Notes: generated from the sequence alone by a model not told the origin. Positions 1 to 8,014 are shown, counted from the stretch's first letter. The stretch: 64,000 nucleotides of DNA from Sphingomonas sp. PL-96 (GCF_020707215.1 NZ_JAJFET010000001.1:1113063-1177062); one strand, 5' to 3'. A program made the numbers and translations.

Positions 1-54
1 AAAACCGCCGTGGGTTCACGCTCACCGTGGGTTCGAATCCCACTCTCTCCGCCA
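1..54 (+). tRNA. tRNA-Ser, 3' part only
   Basis: The window opens inside a tRNA. A T-arm (GTGGGTTCGAATCCCAC, 27-43) is followed by an acceptor strand ending in an encoded CCA at 52-54. A long variable arm before the T-arm and the TCTCTCCGCCA end point to serine. The anticodon lies upstream of the window, so the isoacceptor cannot be named. Confidence 0.8.
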
Positions 55-151
55 CCCCCAATCCGAATTGCAGAACACCGCCGCCTCCGGCGTGCCGAAC
101 TAACCTTCAAAGGGTCTGGAAGTGGTGGAAAGCGGCCATCCCCGGAGGCGG

Positions 152-354
152 CTACACAGAGCCGAGCACGTCACCGATGAAGCCGATCAATCCAAGGATC
201 ACGACTGCCAGGGTTGCAGGAAGCATCCACGCCCAGAGCCAGGCATAGCGCCGCGTGGTGCCCTGAGCAGGGCGGCAGCGAGCAAGCGCGTAAACGGCGA
301 CCATAGGAGTAGAGCCGGTAACCAGAACAGCAGCAGGATGACCGGCAGGAGCAC
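152..354 (-). pseudogene. possible frameshifted small membrane protein
   Basis: Two overlapping minus-strand frames each encode half of a plausible two-helix membrane protein. One frame, from a GTG at 354, gives a strongly hydrophobic N-terminal helix (LLPVILLLFWLPALLLW) and then stops at 199. A second frame supplies another helix (WMLPATLAVVILGLIGFIGD) and ends at a TAG at 152-154. Joining them needs one frame change near 245-265, around the run encoding LLRAP. This suggests a decayed gene or a sequencing slip. It lies downstream of another small membrane gene on the same strand. No family is recognised and the call is tentative. Confidence 0.3.
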
Positions 355-385
355 GCCGCCAAGATGGCAGCGCTGCGGAGTGTCA

Positions 386-401
386 GCAAGTGGGCGTTAG
401 C
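386..401. repeat. 16-bp repeat, copy 1
   Basis: The sequence GCAAGTGGGCGTTAGC is found here and again, identically, at 654-669. Read on the minus strand, this copy contains the TAA stop codon of the small gene at 397-615. Confidence 0.75.
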
Positions 402-615
402 GCGCGTCAGCCTGCTCAGTAGAACGCCTAACTCTCTCTGCCCATTCGAGGGTTGTCAGAGCCAAGAGCCCGATCACTAGGGATGCGAACATCAAGCTCT
501 CTAGGGAGGAATCGAGTTCGATCACTGACCAATACGAGGCGGCCAGCGCTACGGTGACCAGAAGGCCGGCCAATCCGATCACTCGCCGAGACGCACCCAT
601 ACTCCGCCCCTTCAT
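397..615 (-). CDS. small two-helix membrane protein, unrecognised
   Basis: About 72 residues from the ATG at 615; GTG or ATG starts at 657 or 600 are also possible. The protein has two hydrophobic segments (GLAGLLVTVALAASYW and SLMFASLVIGLLALTTL) separated by a short acidic stretch, and a charged C-terminal tail rich in Arg and Glu. That pattern suggests a small inner-membrane protein with both ends in the cytoplasm. No family is recognised. It is one of up to three small minus-strand genes in a row, and its stop codon lies inside the repeated 16-mer. Local base composition is less GC-rich than the rest of the window, which may indicate acquired DNA next to the tRNA-Ser. Confidence 0.5.
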   Translation of the reverse strand: MKGRSMGASRRVIGLAGLLVTVALAASYWSVIELDSSLESLMFASLVIGLLALTTLEWAERVRRSTEQADAR

Positions 616-653
616 GTTGGTTGCCGCAGTATGAGCTAGCTGAACCAACGGCC

Positions 654-669
654 GCAAGTGGGCGTTAGC
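654..669. repeat. 16-bp repeat, copy 2
   Basis: Identical to 386-401. It lies about 20 bp beyond the stop codon of the small gene at 690-962, so each of the two intact small genes is followed by one copy in the same orientation. Confidence 0.75.
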
Positions 670-689
670 AGGCGTTCCTGTCTATGGCG

Positions 690-962
690 TCAGGGCCTAA
701 ATTTTGCTTCATCGTCGATACTCAGTCCGCACTTCGGACAGGGATCTACCACCCACGGGTAAAAGCTCGCCCCGCGCTGGTTGATGAATCCGTGCTGACA
801 CGGTCGCCTCTTGATGGAGCCGATCAGCAGCACCGCGCAGACACAGGACGTGGCAACCCAGATAAACCGCCAGGGCATCGGTAATGCCAGAGACCACACA
901 CCCGTCGCGCCTACGATACTGTAGAACATCATTTTCAACGAAGAACTGGTGGAACGTCGCAT
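690..962 (-). CDS. small membrane protein with C-terminal CPKCG zinc-knuckle motif
   Basis: About 90 residues from the ATG at 962, with a longer reading possible from 1013. Two hydrophobic segments (FYSIVGATGVWSLAL and FIWVATSCVCAVLLIGSI) are followed by a soluble tail containing a CxxHGF stretch and a terminal CPKCG. Together these could bind one zinc ion as a small zinc ribbon. No named family is recognised. It lies on the same strand as the neighbouring small membrane gene and is followed by a copy of the 16-bp repeat. Coding is supported by a sensible hydrophobic and cysteine pattern; function is unknown. Confidence 0.5.
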   Translation of the reverse strand: MRRSTSSSLKMMFYSIVGATGVWSLALPMPWRFIWVATSCVCAVLLIGSIKRRPCQHGFINQRGASFYPWVVDPCPKCGLSIDDEAKFRP

Positions 963-1105
963 CAGACACTCACTTTGGTGGCCGCCGTCCGACTGGAGCG
1001 ATGGCGTCAACACGACAATCAGGCCCCTTACCGCCTTTGGCGCAGTTGCCCCCTCGGCTGAAAGCGTACCGTCCGCTTTCGGCCGAGGCGTTGCAAGCGA
1101 CGAAT

Positions 1106-1129
1106 GTCCGCCTCTGGGCGGAAGCGGAC
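1106..1129. repeat. inverted repeat GTCCGC...GCGGAC (REP-like)
   Basis: GTCCGC at 1106-1111 and GCGGAC at 1124-1129 flank a 12-bp centre. A related half-site (CCGTCCGCTTTCGG) lies about 40 bp upstream. It sits in the gene-free stretch 1014-1250, where nothing else was found. The GTCCGC...GCGGAC design is of the sort seen as dispersed intergenic repeats in sphingomonads. Confidence 0.45.
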
Positions 1130-1250
1130 CGGCAGCTTGTGGGGCGAAGGACCCGAGTTAAGCCACTCAGGCCCAGTCGGCCGGTGCTCAGAACCGGTCC
1201 TCCATTCAGGTGGGGTCCGTCGCCGATCACCGGAACGCAATTTCCAACCC

Positions 1251-3563
1251 TCACAACAGCTTGTCGAGGGTGATCGGAAGGTCGCGCACCCGCTTGCCGG
1301 TCGCGTTGAATACGGCATTGGCGACCGCCGCCGCCACGCCCGTGATGCCGATCTCCCCGATGCCGCGTGCGCCGAGGGGAGAGCGCGGATCCGGGATGTC
1401 GGTCCACATCACCTCGATCTCCGGTACGTCCATGTGCGCGGGGACATGGTAGTCGGCCAGCGTCGGGTTCATGATCCGGCCGCTGCGTTCGTCGAACAGC
1501 GTCTCCTCGGTCAAGGCGAGGCCGAGACCCATGATCATGCCGCCGCGAAACTGGCTCGCCGCCGTGCGCGGGTTGAGGATCGCGCCGCAGTCGAACGACC
1601 CGAGGAGCCGGTCCACCCGCACCTCCCCCGTCACGTCGCTGACGCGCAGCTCGCAAAACATCGCGGCGGTGCTGTGCATCGCGAACTTCAGCATCTCGAG
1701 CGGCGGCGTGCCGGAAGCGGTGACGCTCACCTCGTCACGGTTGGCGCGCGTCAGGATCGACCGAAAGCTCTCGTGCCGGTCCGGTGCGTCGGCACTGGAG
1801 AGGCCGCCTTGTCCCAACCGGACCTCGCCCGGCCACAACCCGGCTAGCGGGCTGTCGTTGCCCGCCAGGCGCAGCAGTTCGACGGGCAACTTCTCGGCCG
1901 CGGCCAGGATCGCGCCGGCGATTGAAACCGTCTGACCCGACCCACCCGCCAACGGCGCGGCCGGCAGCGCGGAGTCGCCGATTTCGATCGTCACCGCGTC
2001 CAGCGACAATCCGAGCCGGTCGGCAACCTGCTGGGCGAGCACCGTCGCCGTTCCCATCCCCATCTCCTGCCCCGAACAGGCCAGGCTGGCGGTGCCATCA
2101 TGACGAACCGAGAGGCGAACGGCAGCGCCGGGCATCCGCACATAGGGGAAGCTGCCGCTCCCGCAGCCCATGCCGATCCGCCACTCGCCTTCGCGCCGCG
2201 CGCCCGGCGTCGGCGACCGGCGCTCCCACCCGAAGCGAGCGGCACCGTCCGTCCAGGATTTGGCCGGCGCATGTTGCGAAAAGGGGGCGCCGGTGATCGG
2301 ATGCTTGTCCGGCAGGTTGCGCAGACGCAGCTCGATCGGGTCGAGCGCCAGCGCATGCGCCAGTTCGTCGACGGCGCTTTCCAGCGCAAAGGTGCCGATC
2401 GCCTCCCCAGGCGCGCGCATGAAGGTGTTGGGCACCACGGCCATGTCGACGTGCCGCTGAAGGATCTCGAAGCTCTTTGCGCGATAGGCGGCACGCGTGC
2501 CCAGCGTATAGGCTTCCGGGCACGCACCATAGGGCGGCATCACCGACCAGCCGTCGTGCAGCAACGCGGTGAAGCGGCCGTTTTCGTCGGCACCGATGGC
2601 GACCCGCTGTTCCGTCGGGCTGCGGCCGCCGATAATGCGGTACACGCCCTCGCGGCTCAGCTGGAGCCTGAGCGGTCGGCGAACCATGCGCGCGGCCGCG
2701 ACGGCAACGACCTGGTGGTCCCAGAACCCCTTGCCGCCGAACCCGCCGCCGACAAAGGGCGAGAGCACCCGCACCTGCTCGCGCTTGAGCCCGAACAGCT
2801 TGGCCAGCGTCGCAGCTTCGGGTGCGATCATCTGGGTCGTGTCGTGGACGGTGAGGTCGTCCTCTCCCCAGGCGACGGTCAGCGCGTGGAGCTCGATCGC
2901 ATTGTGGTTCTGCCACGGCGTTCGATAGCGATGGTCGACCTTGTGCGGGGATCGCGCCAGTTCGCGCTCGGCGCGCCCGAACGACAGGTGATTGCGCTCG
3001 ATCAGCAGCGACGGGATCACGCGGGCGCCGGCCTTCGCCTCTTCGAAGCGCGTTTCGGCCGGCGCGGCTTCATAGTCGATCGCGATCAGCGACGCGGCAT
3101 GGTCCGCCTGCTCCTGCGTTTCAGCCACCACTGCGGCGACGAGCTGGCCGTTATAGTGCACCTGATCGTCCTGCAGGATCGGTAGGCTGCTGTTGCCGGT
3201 GGCGGTTGGGTCGGTCATCGAGATCAGCGACGGGCTGGCGACCCGCAGCATGTTGCGATGGGTGACGACCAGCAGCACGCCCGGTGCCGCTTGCGCCGCA
3301 GCCGTGTCGAGCCGGGCGATCCGCCCACGCGTGATCGTGCTGTGCACGAGGGCGGCGTAGCACAGCCCGTCCATCGCCACTTCGGCGGAGAAGCGTGCCT
3401 GCCCCTGCACCTTCAGCGCACCATCAACCCGCGGTGCCTGCCGGCCGATCTCGCCGCGCCGCCCGATCAACGGGTCGGGGGTGCCGCCGGGCAGCCACTG
3501 CGCCGGAACCCAGCCAAGCGCCGTGCGGACCGAGCCGACGAGGACGTTCTGTACCCTGCTCAT
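1251..3563 (-). CDS. xanthine dehydrogenase family, molybdopterin-binding catalytic subunit (PaoC/YagR type)
   Basis: A 770-residue large subunit of a molybdenum hydroxylase. It would bind the molybdenum-molybdopterin cofactor and hydroxylate an aldehyde or N-heterocycle, passing electrons to the two smaller subunits upstream. An N-terminal aldehyde oxidase/xanthine dehydrogenase domain is followed by the cofactor-binding half with a VGGGFGGKGFWDHQ loop. Close to the C-terminus, GARGIGEIGI holds the glutamate (about residue 737) that is the catalytic base in this family. The start codon overlaps the stop of the FAD subunit (ATGA), showing tight operon coupling. The substrate cannot be read from sequence. 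The order iron-sulfur, FAD, Mo matches paoABC more than classical xdhAB. Confidence 0.9.
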   Translation of the reverse strand: MSRVQNVLVGSVRTALGWVPAQWLPGGTPDPLIGRRGEIGRQAPRVDGALKVQGQARFSAEVAMDGLCYAALVHSTITRGRIARLDTAAAQAAPGVLLVVTHRNMLRVASPSLISMTDPTATGNSSLPILQDDQVHYNGQLVAAVVAETQEQADHAASLIAIDYEAAPAETRFEEAKAGARVIPSLLIERNHLSFGRAERELARSPHKVDHRYRTPWQNHNAIELHALTVAWGEDDLTVHDTTQMIAPEAATLAKLFGLKREQVRVLSPFVGGGFGGKGFWDHQVVAVAAARMVRRPLRLQLSREGVYRIIGGRSPTEQRVAIGADENGRFTALLHDGWSVMPPYGACPEAYTLGTRAAYRAKSFEILQRHVDMAVVPNTFMRAPGEAIGTFALESAVDELAHALALDPIELRLRNLPDKHPITGAPFSQHAPAKSWTDGAARFGWERRSPTPGARREGEWRIGMGCGSGSFPYVRMPGAAVRLSVRHDGTASLACSGQEMGMGTATVLAQQVADRLGLSLDAVTIEIGDSALPAAPLAGGSGQTVSIAGAILAAAEKLPVELLRLAGNDSPLAGLWPGEVRLGQGGLSSADAPDRHESFRSILTRANRDEVSVTASGTPPLEMLKFAMHSTAAMFCELRVSDVTGEVRVDRLLGSFDCGAILNPRTAASQFRGGMIMGLGLALTEETLFDERSGRIMNPTLADYHVPAHMDVPEIEVMWTDIPDPRSPLGARGIGEIGITGVAAAVANAVFNATGKRVRDLPITLDKLL

Positions 3564-4546
3564 GCCTGCTCTCCGCTGAGCTCGGTGAGGACTGCCGCGA
3601 TTGTCCGCGTCGCCAGCGGCACCTTGAATGCGTTGCCCGGCAGCGGCGCCGCGTCGGCAAGCTCCACCTCCGCAGCGTGCGCAAATGCCTCGGCCGTGGC
3701 CGGGCCGCCGCGCAGCGCCGCCTCCGCCCGCAACGCGCGCCACGGCTTGGCTGCAACGCCACCCAGCGCGATCCGCACGTCGACGATCCGGTCGCCCTCC
3801 AGCGCGAGCCCTGCTGCCACCGAGACGAGCGCAAAGGCGTAGCTCGCCCGATCACGCACCTTGCGGTACGTGGAACGGGCCGCGACCGACGACGGCGGGA
3901 GTTCGACCGCGACGATCATCTCGCCCGGCGCCAGCACCGTCTCCAGGTCCGGGCGATCGCCCGGCAGCCGGTGCAGATCAAGCAGGGACAGCGTGCGCAC
4001 GCCCTCCCCGCTGGCGAGATGTACGCGGGCATCGAGTGCCGCCAGCGCGACGGCCATGTCGGACGGGTGCGTGGCGATGCACGTCGGCGATGCACCCAGG
4101 ATCGCATGGTAGCGCGTGAACCCGCCGCGGGCGTCGCACCCGCTGCCGGGTTCTCGCTTGTTGCACCGCGATCCGGCGGCATCGGCGAAGTACAGGCACC
4201 GCGTCCGTTGCAACAGATTGCCGCCGATCGTCGCCATGTTTCGGATCTGTGCGGAGGCGCCGCCGAGGATCGCGCGCGACAGCATCGGGTAGCGCGTCCG
4301 CACCAGCGGGTGCGCCGCCACGCTGCTGTTGCGCGCAGCGGCACCGATCACGACGCTGCCGTCATCCGCCTCTTCGATCCGCGTCGACAGACCCGTGACA
4401 TCGACCAGCACCGCAGGTTGCTCAACACCCTTGCGCATGAGGTCCACCAGGTTGGTCCCGCCGCCCAGGAGCCGGTGCCCCTGTGCCGCGCTCAGCCGGA
4501 CCGCATCGGCAGCGCTGGCCGCCCGCAGGTAGGAGACCGGCGTCAT
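3560..4546 (-). CDS. molybdenum hydroxylase FAD-binding subunit with 4Fe-4S insert (PaoB/YagS type)
   Basis: A 328-residue middle subunit that carries electrons between the iron-sulfur subunit and the external acceptor through FAD. The FAD-binding loop LLGGGTNLVDLM lies at residues 26-37, and a second loop (TIGGNLLQRTRC) at 106-117. Cysteines 117, 128, 137 and 156 (in RTRC, SRCNK, GSGC and PTC) match the extra segment that binds a 4Fe-4S cluster in E. coli PaoB and 4-hydroxybenzoyl-CoA reductase, and which xanthine dehydrogenases lack. This is the best evidence for an aldehyde oxidoreductase-like complex. ATGA overlaps join it to both neighbours. Confidence 0.88.
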   Translation of the reverse strand: MTPVSYLRAASAADAVRLSAAQGHRLLGGGTNLVDLMRKGVEQPAVLVDVTGLSTRIEEADDGSVVIGAAARNSSVAAHPLVRTRYPMLSRAILGGASAQIRNMATIGGNLLQRTRCLYFADAAGSRCNKREPGSGCDARGGFTRYHAILGASPTCIATHPSDMAVALAALDARVHLASGEGVRTLSLLDLHRLPGDRPDLETVLAPGEMIVAVELPPSSVAARSTYRKVRDRASYAFALVSVAAGLALEGDRIVDVRIALGGVAAKPWRALRAEAALRGGPATAEAFAHAAEVELADAAPLPGNAFKVPLATRTIAAVLTELSGEQA

Positions 4547-5043
4547 GCAACGCGCTCCGCTGCGACCGCCAGGATGGCGTCGACGATGCCGTTGTGCGCC
4601 CCGCACCGGCACAGGTTGCCGCTCATCCGTTCGCGAACCTCGTCGCGCGAGAGCCGGACGGGGCCGGAGAGGTCGCGCGTGACGTAGCTCGGCACGCCCG
4701 CCTCGACCTCCGCCAGCATGGCCGACGCCGCACAGATCTGCCCGGGCGTGCAATAGCCGCACTGAAGGCCGTCATGCTCGAGGAAGGCCGCCTGAAGCGG
4801 GTGGAGGCCATCGGCGCCCAGACCCTCGATCGTGGTGACCGCGCGACCGTCTACCTGCGCGGCAAGTGTGAGGCAGGAGAGCACCCTGTTGCCGTCGACC
4901 AGCACGGTGCACGCACCGCAGGCGCCCTGGTTACAGCCAATCTTGGTGCCGGTCAGGTGCAGCCGTTCGCGCAGAAGATCCAGCAGCGACACGCGCGCGT
5001 CGTCCGGCGGCGCGACGTCGGTTCCGTTTATCCTGATAGCCAT
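4543..5043 (-). CDS. molybdenum hydroxylase 2Fe-2S subunit (PaoA/YagT type)
   Basis: A 166-residue protein with two 2Fe-2S clusters. The plant-ferredoxin-type cluster uses C37, C42, C45 and C57 (GCNQGACGACTVL). The helical cluster uses C95, C98, C145 and C147 (QCGYCTPGQ and GNLCRCG). It receives electrons from the Mo subunit. E. coli PaoA carries a Tat signal for periplasmic export. This protein starts directly at the ferredoxin fold, so the complex is probably cytoplasmic. It is the first gene of the three-gene unit. No XdhC-like maturation factor lies beside it. Confidence 0.9.
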   Translation of the reverse strand: MAIRINGTDVAPPDDARVSLLDLLRERLHLTGTKIGCNQGACGACTVLVDGNRVLSCLTLAAQVDGRAVTTIEGLGADGLHPLQAAFLEHDGLQCGYCTPGQICAASAMLAEVEAGVPSYVTRDLSGPVRLSRDEVRERMSGNLCRCGAHNGIVDAILAVAAERVA

Positions 5044-5104
5044 ACGCCACTCCCGGTCGCGCGTGATCTGCGCTGCGGAAATGATACGGCGAACTTCGTA
5101 CTAT

Positions 5105-5536
5105 TCAAGGGTCGTATGAGATGATCTTTGCCATCATCGCGATGAGCTGTCGCCGCTCCCCTGCGCTCAGCGGTTCCAGCATACGCCGGTGAAGTTCGCC
5201 GTACATCGCCGACATCGTGCTCACCCGCTGCTGTCCGGCTGTGGTGAGGCGAAGCGCCACGGAGCGGCGATCCGCCTCGGGCCGGTGGCGTTCGAGAAGG
5301 TCGCGCTTGGCGAGACGATCGGTCGCCGAGGAGATGGTGGTGTTCGCGACCCCGATGAAGCGCGCTGCGTCGGACGGCCCGCAATTCGGGTGTCTGGCGA
5401 CGTAGAACAGCACCTGCTTGTCCAGTTCGTTGAGCGGCTTTTCGGGGGAAAGCGCCTCCGCCAGCTTGTAGCGGCGCGTGAACAGGTCGAACGCCTCCCC
5501 CAGTGCTGCGAGTTCCTCATCGGTCGGCATCGTCAT
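5105..5536 (-). CDS. MarR family transcriptional regulator
   Basis: About 143 residues from the ATG at 5536; a GTG at 5557 is an alternative. The central winged helix-turn-helix reads through LNELDKQVLFYVARHP, GPSDAARFIGVANTTISSAT and a wing around RHRPEADRRSVALRLT, with dimerisation helices at both ends. It lies 61 bp upstream of the molybdenum hydroxylase genes on the same strand, so it probably regulates them and may be co-transcribed. It also shares a 245-bp upstream region with the divergent ferritin-like gene. MarR proteins usually release DNA when they bind a small phenolic or aldehyde ligand, which would suit an aldehyde oxidoreductase. The ligand is inference. Confidence 0.85.
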   Translation of the reverse strand: MTMPTDEELAALGEAFDLFTRRYKLAEALSPEKPLNELDKQVLFYVARHPNCGPSDAARFIGVANTTISSATDRLAKRDLLERHRPEADRRSVALRLTTAGQQRVSTMSAMYGELHRRMLEPLSAGERRQLIAMMAKIISYDP

Positions 5537-5728
5537 GGCAGCGGCATAACCGTGCACGCCCCGTTCTTGCTAGCCACTTCCCGAAAGCATGTCCCCGCGC
5601 TCACCGAACAGGCAAGCCGTGGCCCCTTCGACCTTCGCCCCGGGCTCGTCTTCAAACTCGCACGGCCCCTTTTCGCCGTGGCGCAACCCGGGGCGACCAC
5701 GTCGCCGGCACGCTGCGCCCTTGGCCAG

Positions 5729-5756
5729 GGAACCTCTGCTTCCCTCCGCGCGCTTT
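5729..5756 (+). promoter_or_regulatory. candidate general-stress (EcfG-type) promoter
   Basis: GGAAC at 5729-5733 is followed after 17 bp by CGCTTT at 5751-5756. This resembles the alphaproteobacterial general-stress sigma factor pattern GGAAC-N16/17-CGTT, with one mismatch in the -10. It lies 26 bp before the start of a ferritin-like gene of a kind often stress-induced. Confidence 0.3.
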
Positions 5757-5781
5757 CAGCGGGCAACGATAGGAGGTGCCC

Positions 5782-6300
5782 ATGGCAACCACGAACGAAG
5801 TCATCCGTCCGCTTTTCATCACCGGCCTGCGGGACGTCCACGCAGTGGAGCATCAGGCGCTGGCGCTGATCGATCGGCAGCTGGACCGTCTCGCCCACTA
5901 TCCTGACGTCGAGGCACGGCTGCGCAGCCACCGCGCCGAAACCGAAGAGCAGATCACGCGCGTCGAACAGATCCTGGCTGACCTGGGCGAGAGCCATTCC
6001 GGCCTGAAGGACCTGGGCCTGAGCATCTCGGGCAACCTCGCCGCGCTCAGCCACACGGTCGCCGGTGACGAGATCATCAAGAACAGCTTCGCCAACTTCG
6101 CGTTCGAGAACTTCGAGATCGCGAGCTACACGGGCCTCATCACCTTGGCGCAGGACGGCGGCTTCGGCAGCGTCACCTCGTTGCTCGAGCAGTCGCTCGC
6201 CGAGGAACAGTCGATGGCCCAGTTCGTGATCGGCGGCATTCCGCACGTGATGCGCACCTTTGTCGACCTGCGCGTCGCCGGGGAAGATGCGAGCCACTAA
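5782..6300 (+). CDS. DUF892 / YciE-like ferritin-fold stress protein
   Basis: A 172-residue all-alpha protein of the DUF892 (YciE) ferritin-like family. The N-terminus (FITGLRDVHAVEHQALALID) and the regularly placed acidic and histidine residues (AVEHQ, RAETEEQ, LAEEQSMAQF) fit a four-helix bundle with a possible di-iron site. Members are generally stress- or stationary-phase-induced and their exact role is unclear. The ATG at 5782 follows a strong AGGAGG ribosome-binding site at 5771-5776. A candidate general-stress promoter precedes it. The small membrane gene 38 bp downstream is probably co-transcribed. Confidence 0.8.
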   Translation: MATTNEVIRPLFITGLRDVHAVEHQALALIDRQLDRLAHYPDVEARLRSHRAETEEQITRVEQILADLGESHSGLKDLGLSISGNLAALSHTVAGDEIIKNSFANFAFENFEIASYTGLITLAQDGGFGSVTSLLEQSLAEEQSMAQFVIGGIPHVMRTFVDLRVAGEDASH

Positions 6301-6338
6301 GCCGCTGTGAACCTGCGCCCCTGCCGAAGGATACCATC

Positions 6339-6521
6339 ATGCCCGTGCCACCCGATCCCCGGAAGCGACCACCGATCCGGCGCTTTGCGATCATCCTGGT
6401 GATCATCGCAGCCCTCTGGGCGATCATCTTCGTGGGGTACAACATGCACCACGCCAAGCAGATGGGCGTTGAGGGGTCCTCGGGACAGGTCTCGCCGACC
6501 GACACGACGAGGGCGCAGTAG
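6339..6521 (+). CDS. 60-residue single-helix membrane protein, unrecognised
   Basis: A proline- and arginine-rich N-terminus (PVPPDPRKRPPIRR) is followed by one transmembrane helix (FAIILVIIAALWAIIFVGY) and a short hydrophilic tail. By the positive-inside rule the N-terminus is cytoplasmic. It follows the ferritin-like gene on the same strand and precedes a strong hairpin, so it is probably the last gene of that transcript. No family is recognised. Confidence 0.6.
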   Translation: MPVPPDPRKRPPIRRFAIILVIIAALWAIIFVGYNMHHAKQMGVEGSSGQVSPTDTTRAQ

Positions 6522-6527
6522 CCGGCG

Positions 6528-6564
6528 TGCCGCCTGCGGAGCTTTTCGGCTTCCGCAGGCGGCA
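6528..6564. terminator. bidirectional hairpin terminator
   Basis: A perfect 13-bp stem (6528-6540 with 6552-6564) with an 11-nt loop separates convergent genes: the small membrane gene on plus and pncB on minus. There is no clear U-tract. Confidence 0.65.
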
Positions 6565-6578
6565 TGCGCTCTCCCCGA

Positions 6579-7883
6579 TCAGACCTCGACCGCGCTTTGA
6601 ACGCGGTCCATGCCCCCGAACACCCGCAGATACCGCGCGATTTCGTCTGGCTCGCCGGTGGCCTTCGCCTTGTTGTCGGAAAGCTTCACGGCGGGCCGCC
6701 CGTTGGCGCGCGTCACCTTGCAGACGAGCGAGATCGGCTCCAGGCCGTGCGCCCCGTCAGGATCGCAGTCGCGGAAGTCGTTGGTGAGGTTGGTGCCCCA
6801 GCCGAAGCTCATCCGCACGCGCCCGTCGAAGTGGCGGTAGACCTGCTCGATCGTGTCGACATCCATCCCGTCCGAGAAGATCAGCAGCTTGCTGCGCGGA
6901 TCGACGCCGTGCTGCTGCCACCAGGCGATGATCTGCTCCCCTGCCTGGATCGGCGGCGCGCTGTCCGGTCGAAAGCCGGTCCACTCCGCCACCCAGGCCG
7001 GAGCGTTGGCAAGGAAGGCGGTGGTGCCGAATGCATCGGGAAGCGCCACCAGCAGATTGCCGCCATAATGCTGACGCCACTGCTCCAGCACGCGATACGG
7101 CGCCCCGGCGAGCTCCGCATCGCTGTTCGACAGGGCAGCCTCCACCATCGGCAGCTCATGCGCGTTGGTGCCGATGGCCTCCAGATCCGCGTCCATCGCC
7201 AGCAGTACGTTGGAGGTGCCGATGAACCGGTCGCCCAGTCCTTCCTTCAGCGCATCCACGCACCAGCGCTGCCACAGGAAGCCATGCCGGCGGCGAGTGC
7301 CGAAGTCGGAGAGCACCAGGTCCGGCAGCGTGCGCAGCCGCTCCACCTTCTGCCAGAGCTTCGCCTTGGCACGCGCGTAGAGAACGTCGAGCGCGAACCG
7401 CCCCTTGTCGCGCATCGCGGCGCGCGCGCGCAGCTCGTTGATAATGGTGAGCGCCGGGATCTCCCACATGGTCGTGTGGGTCCAGCGCCCGTCGAAGTGC
7501 AGGACATATTGTCCGTCCTGCTTCTCCAGCTCGTAGGGCGGTAGCCGGAAGTCGGCGAGCCAGCGGATGAAATCCGGGCTGAACATCCGGGCGGTGCCGT
7601 AGAAGCTGTTGCCGGCGAGCCAGATCAGCTCCTTCTTGGCAAAGCGGATCGTGCGGGCGTGATCGAGTTGCGCGCGCAGTTCCGCCTCGTCGATCACTTC
7701 GGCGAGCCGGACCGACTTGGTGCGGTTGATGACGGAAAAGGTTGCGTCGACGTCCGGGTGCACATGCCGGATCATCTGCAGCATCAGCAGCTTGTAGAAA
7801 TCCGTATCGAGCAGGCTCCGGACGATCGGGTCGAGCCGGAAGTTATGCTCGTAGGTGCGGGTGGCGATGTCGTTGACGGCCAT
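6579..7883 (-). CDS. pncB: nicotinate phosphoribosyltransferase
   Basis: A 434-residue enzyme that joins nicotinate and phosphoribosyl pyrophosphate, using ATP, to make nicotinate mononucleotide in the NAD salvage (Preiss-Handler) pathway. Family marks are the N-terminal [13 protein letters not shown], the NSFYG segment, the [10 protein letters not shown] loop and GTNAHELPM, whose histidine probably corresponds to the phosphorylated residue of the family. C-terminal SDGMD and [11 protein letters not shown] loops contribute to phosphoribosyl binding. Length is normal for bacterial PncB. It appears to be a single-gene unit, bounded by hairpins on both sides. Confidence 0.95.
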   Translation of the reverse strand: MAVNDIATRTYEHNFRLDPIVRSLLDTDFYKLLMLQMIRHVHPDVDATFSVINRTKSVRLAEVIDEAELRAQLDHARTIRFAKKELIWLAGNSFYGTARMFSPDFIRWLADFRLPPYELEKQDGQYVLHFDGRWTHTTMWEIPALTIINELRARAAMRDKGRFALDVLYARAKAKLWQKVERLRTLPDLVLSDFGTRRRHGFLWQRWCVDALKEGLGDRFIGTSNVLLAMDADLEAIGTNAHELPMVEAALSNSDAELAGAPYRVLEQWRQHYGGNLLVALPDAFGTTAFLANAPAWVAEWTGFRPDSAPPIQAGEQIIAWWQQHGVDPRSKLLIFSDGMDVDTIEQVYRHFDGRVRMSFGWGTNLTNDFRDCDPDGAHGLEPISLVCKVTRANGRPAVKLSDNKAKATGEPDEIARYLRVFGGMDRVQSAVEV

Positions 7884-7979
7884 CGGAGATCCTGTGCAGG
7901 GACGCGCGCGGGAAGCCGCGCCGGCACCCCTCGTCGTGGTTCAACGCCCCCGCCGCAAGCCCCTTCAATCGATCGGCAA

Positions 7980-8008
7980 CCGTCCTGCTCCCGCCGGGAG
8001 CAGGACGG
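7980..8008 (-). terminator. hairpin terminator after the AraD1-type gene
   Basis: CGTCCTGCTCCC at 7981-7992 pairs perfectly with GGGAGCAGGACG at 7996-8007. It begins just beyond the stop codon of the gene at 8015-9007. Confidence 0.65.
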
Positions 8009-8014
8009 GCCGGA

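Noticed and set aside
386..669. The repeated GCAAGTGGGCGTTAGC as true integron attC sites
   Set aside because: The end resembles attC, but I could not find a facing inverse core within about 60-150 bp, the fit to GTTRRRY is imperfect, and no integrase is visible.
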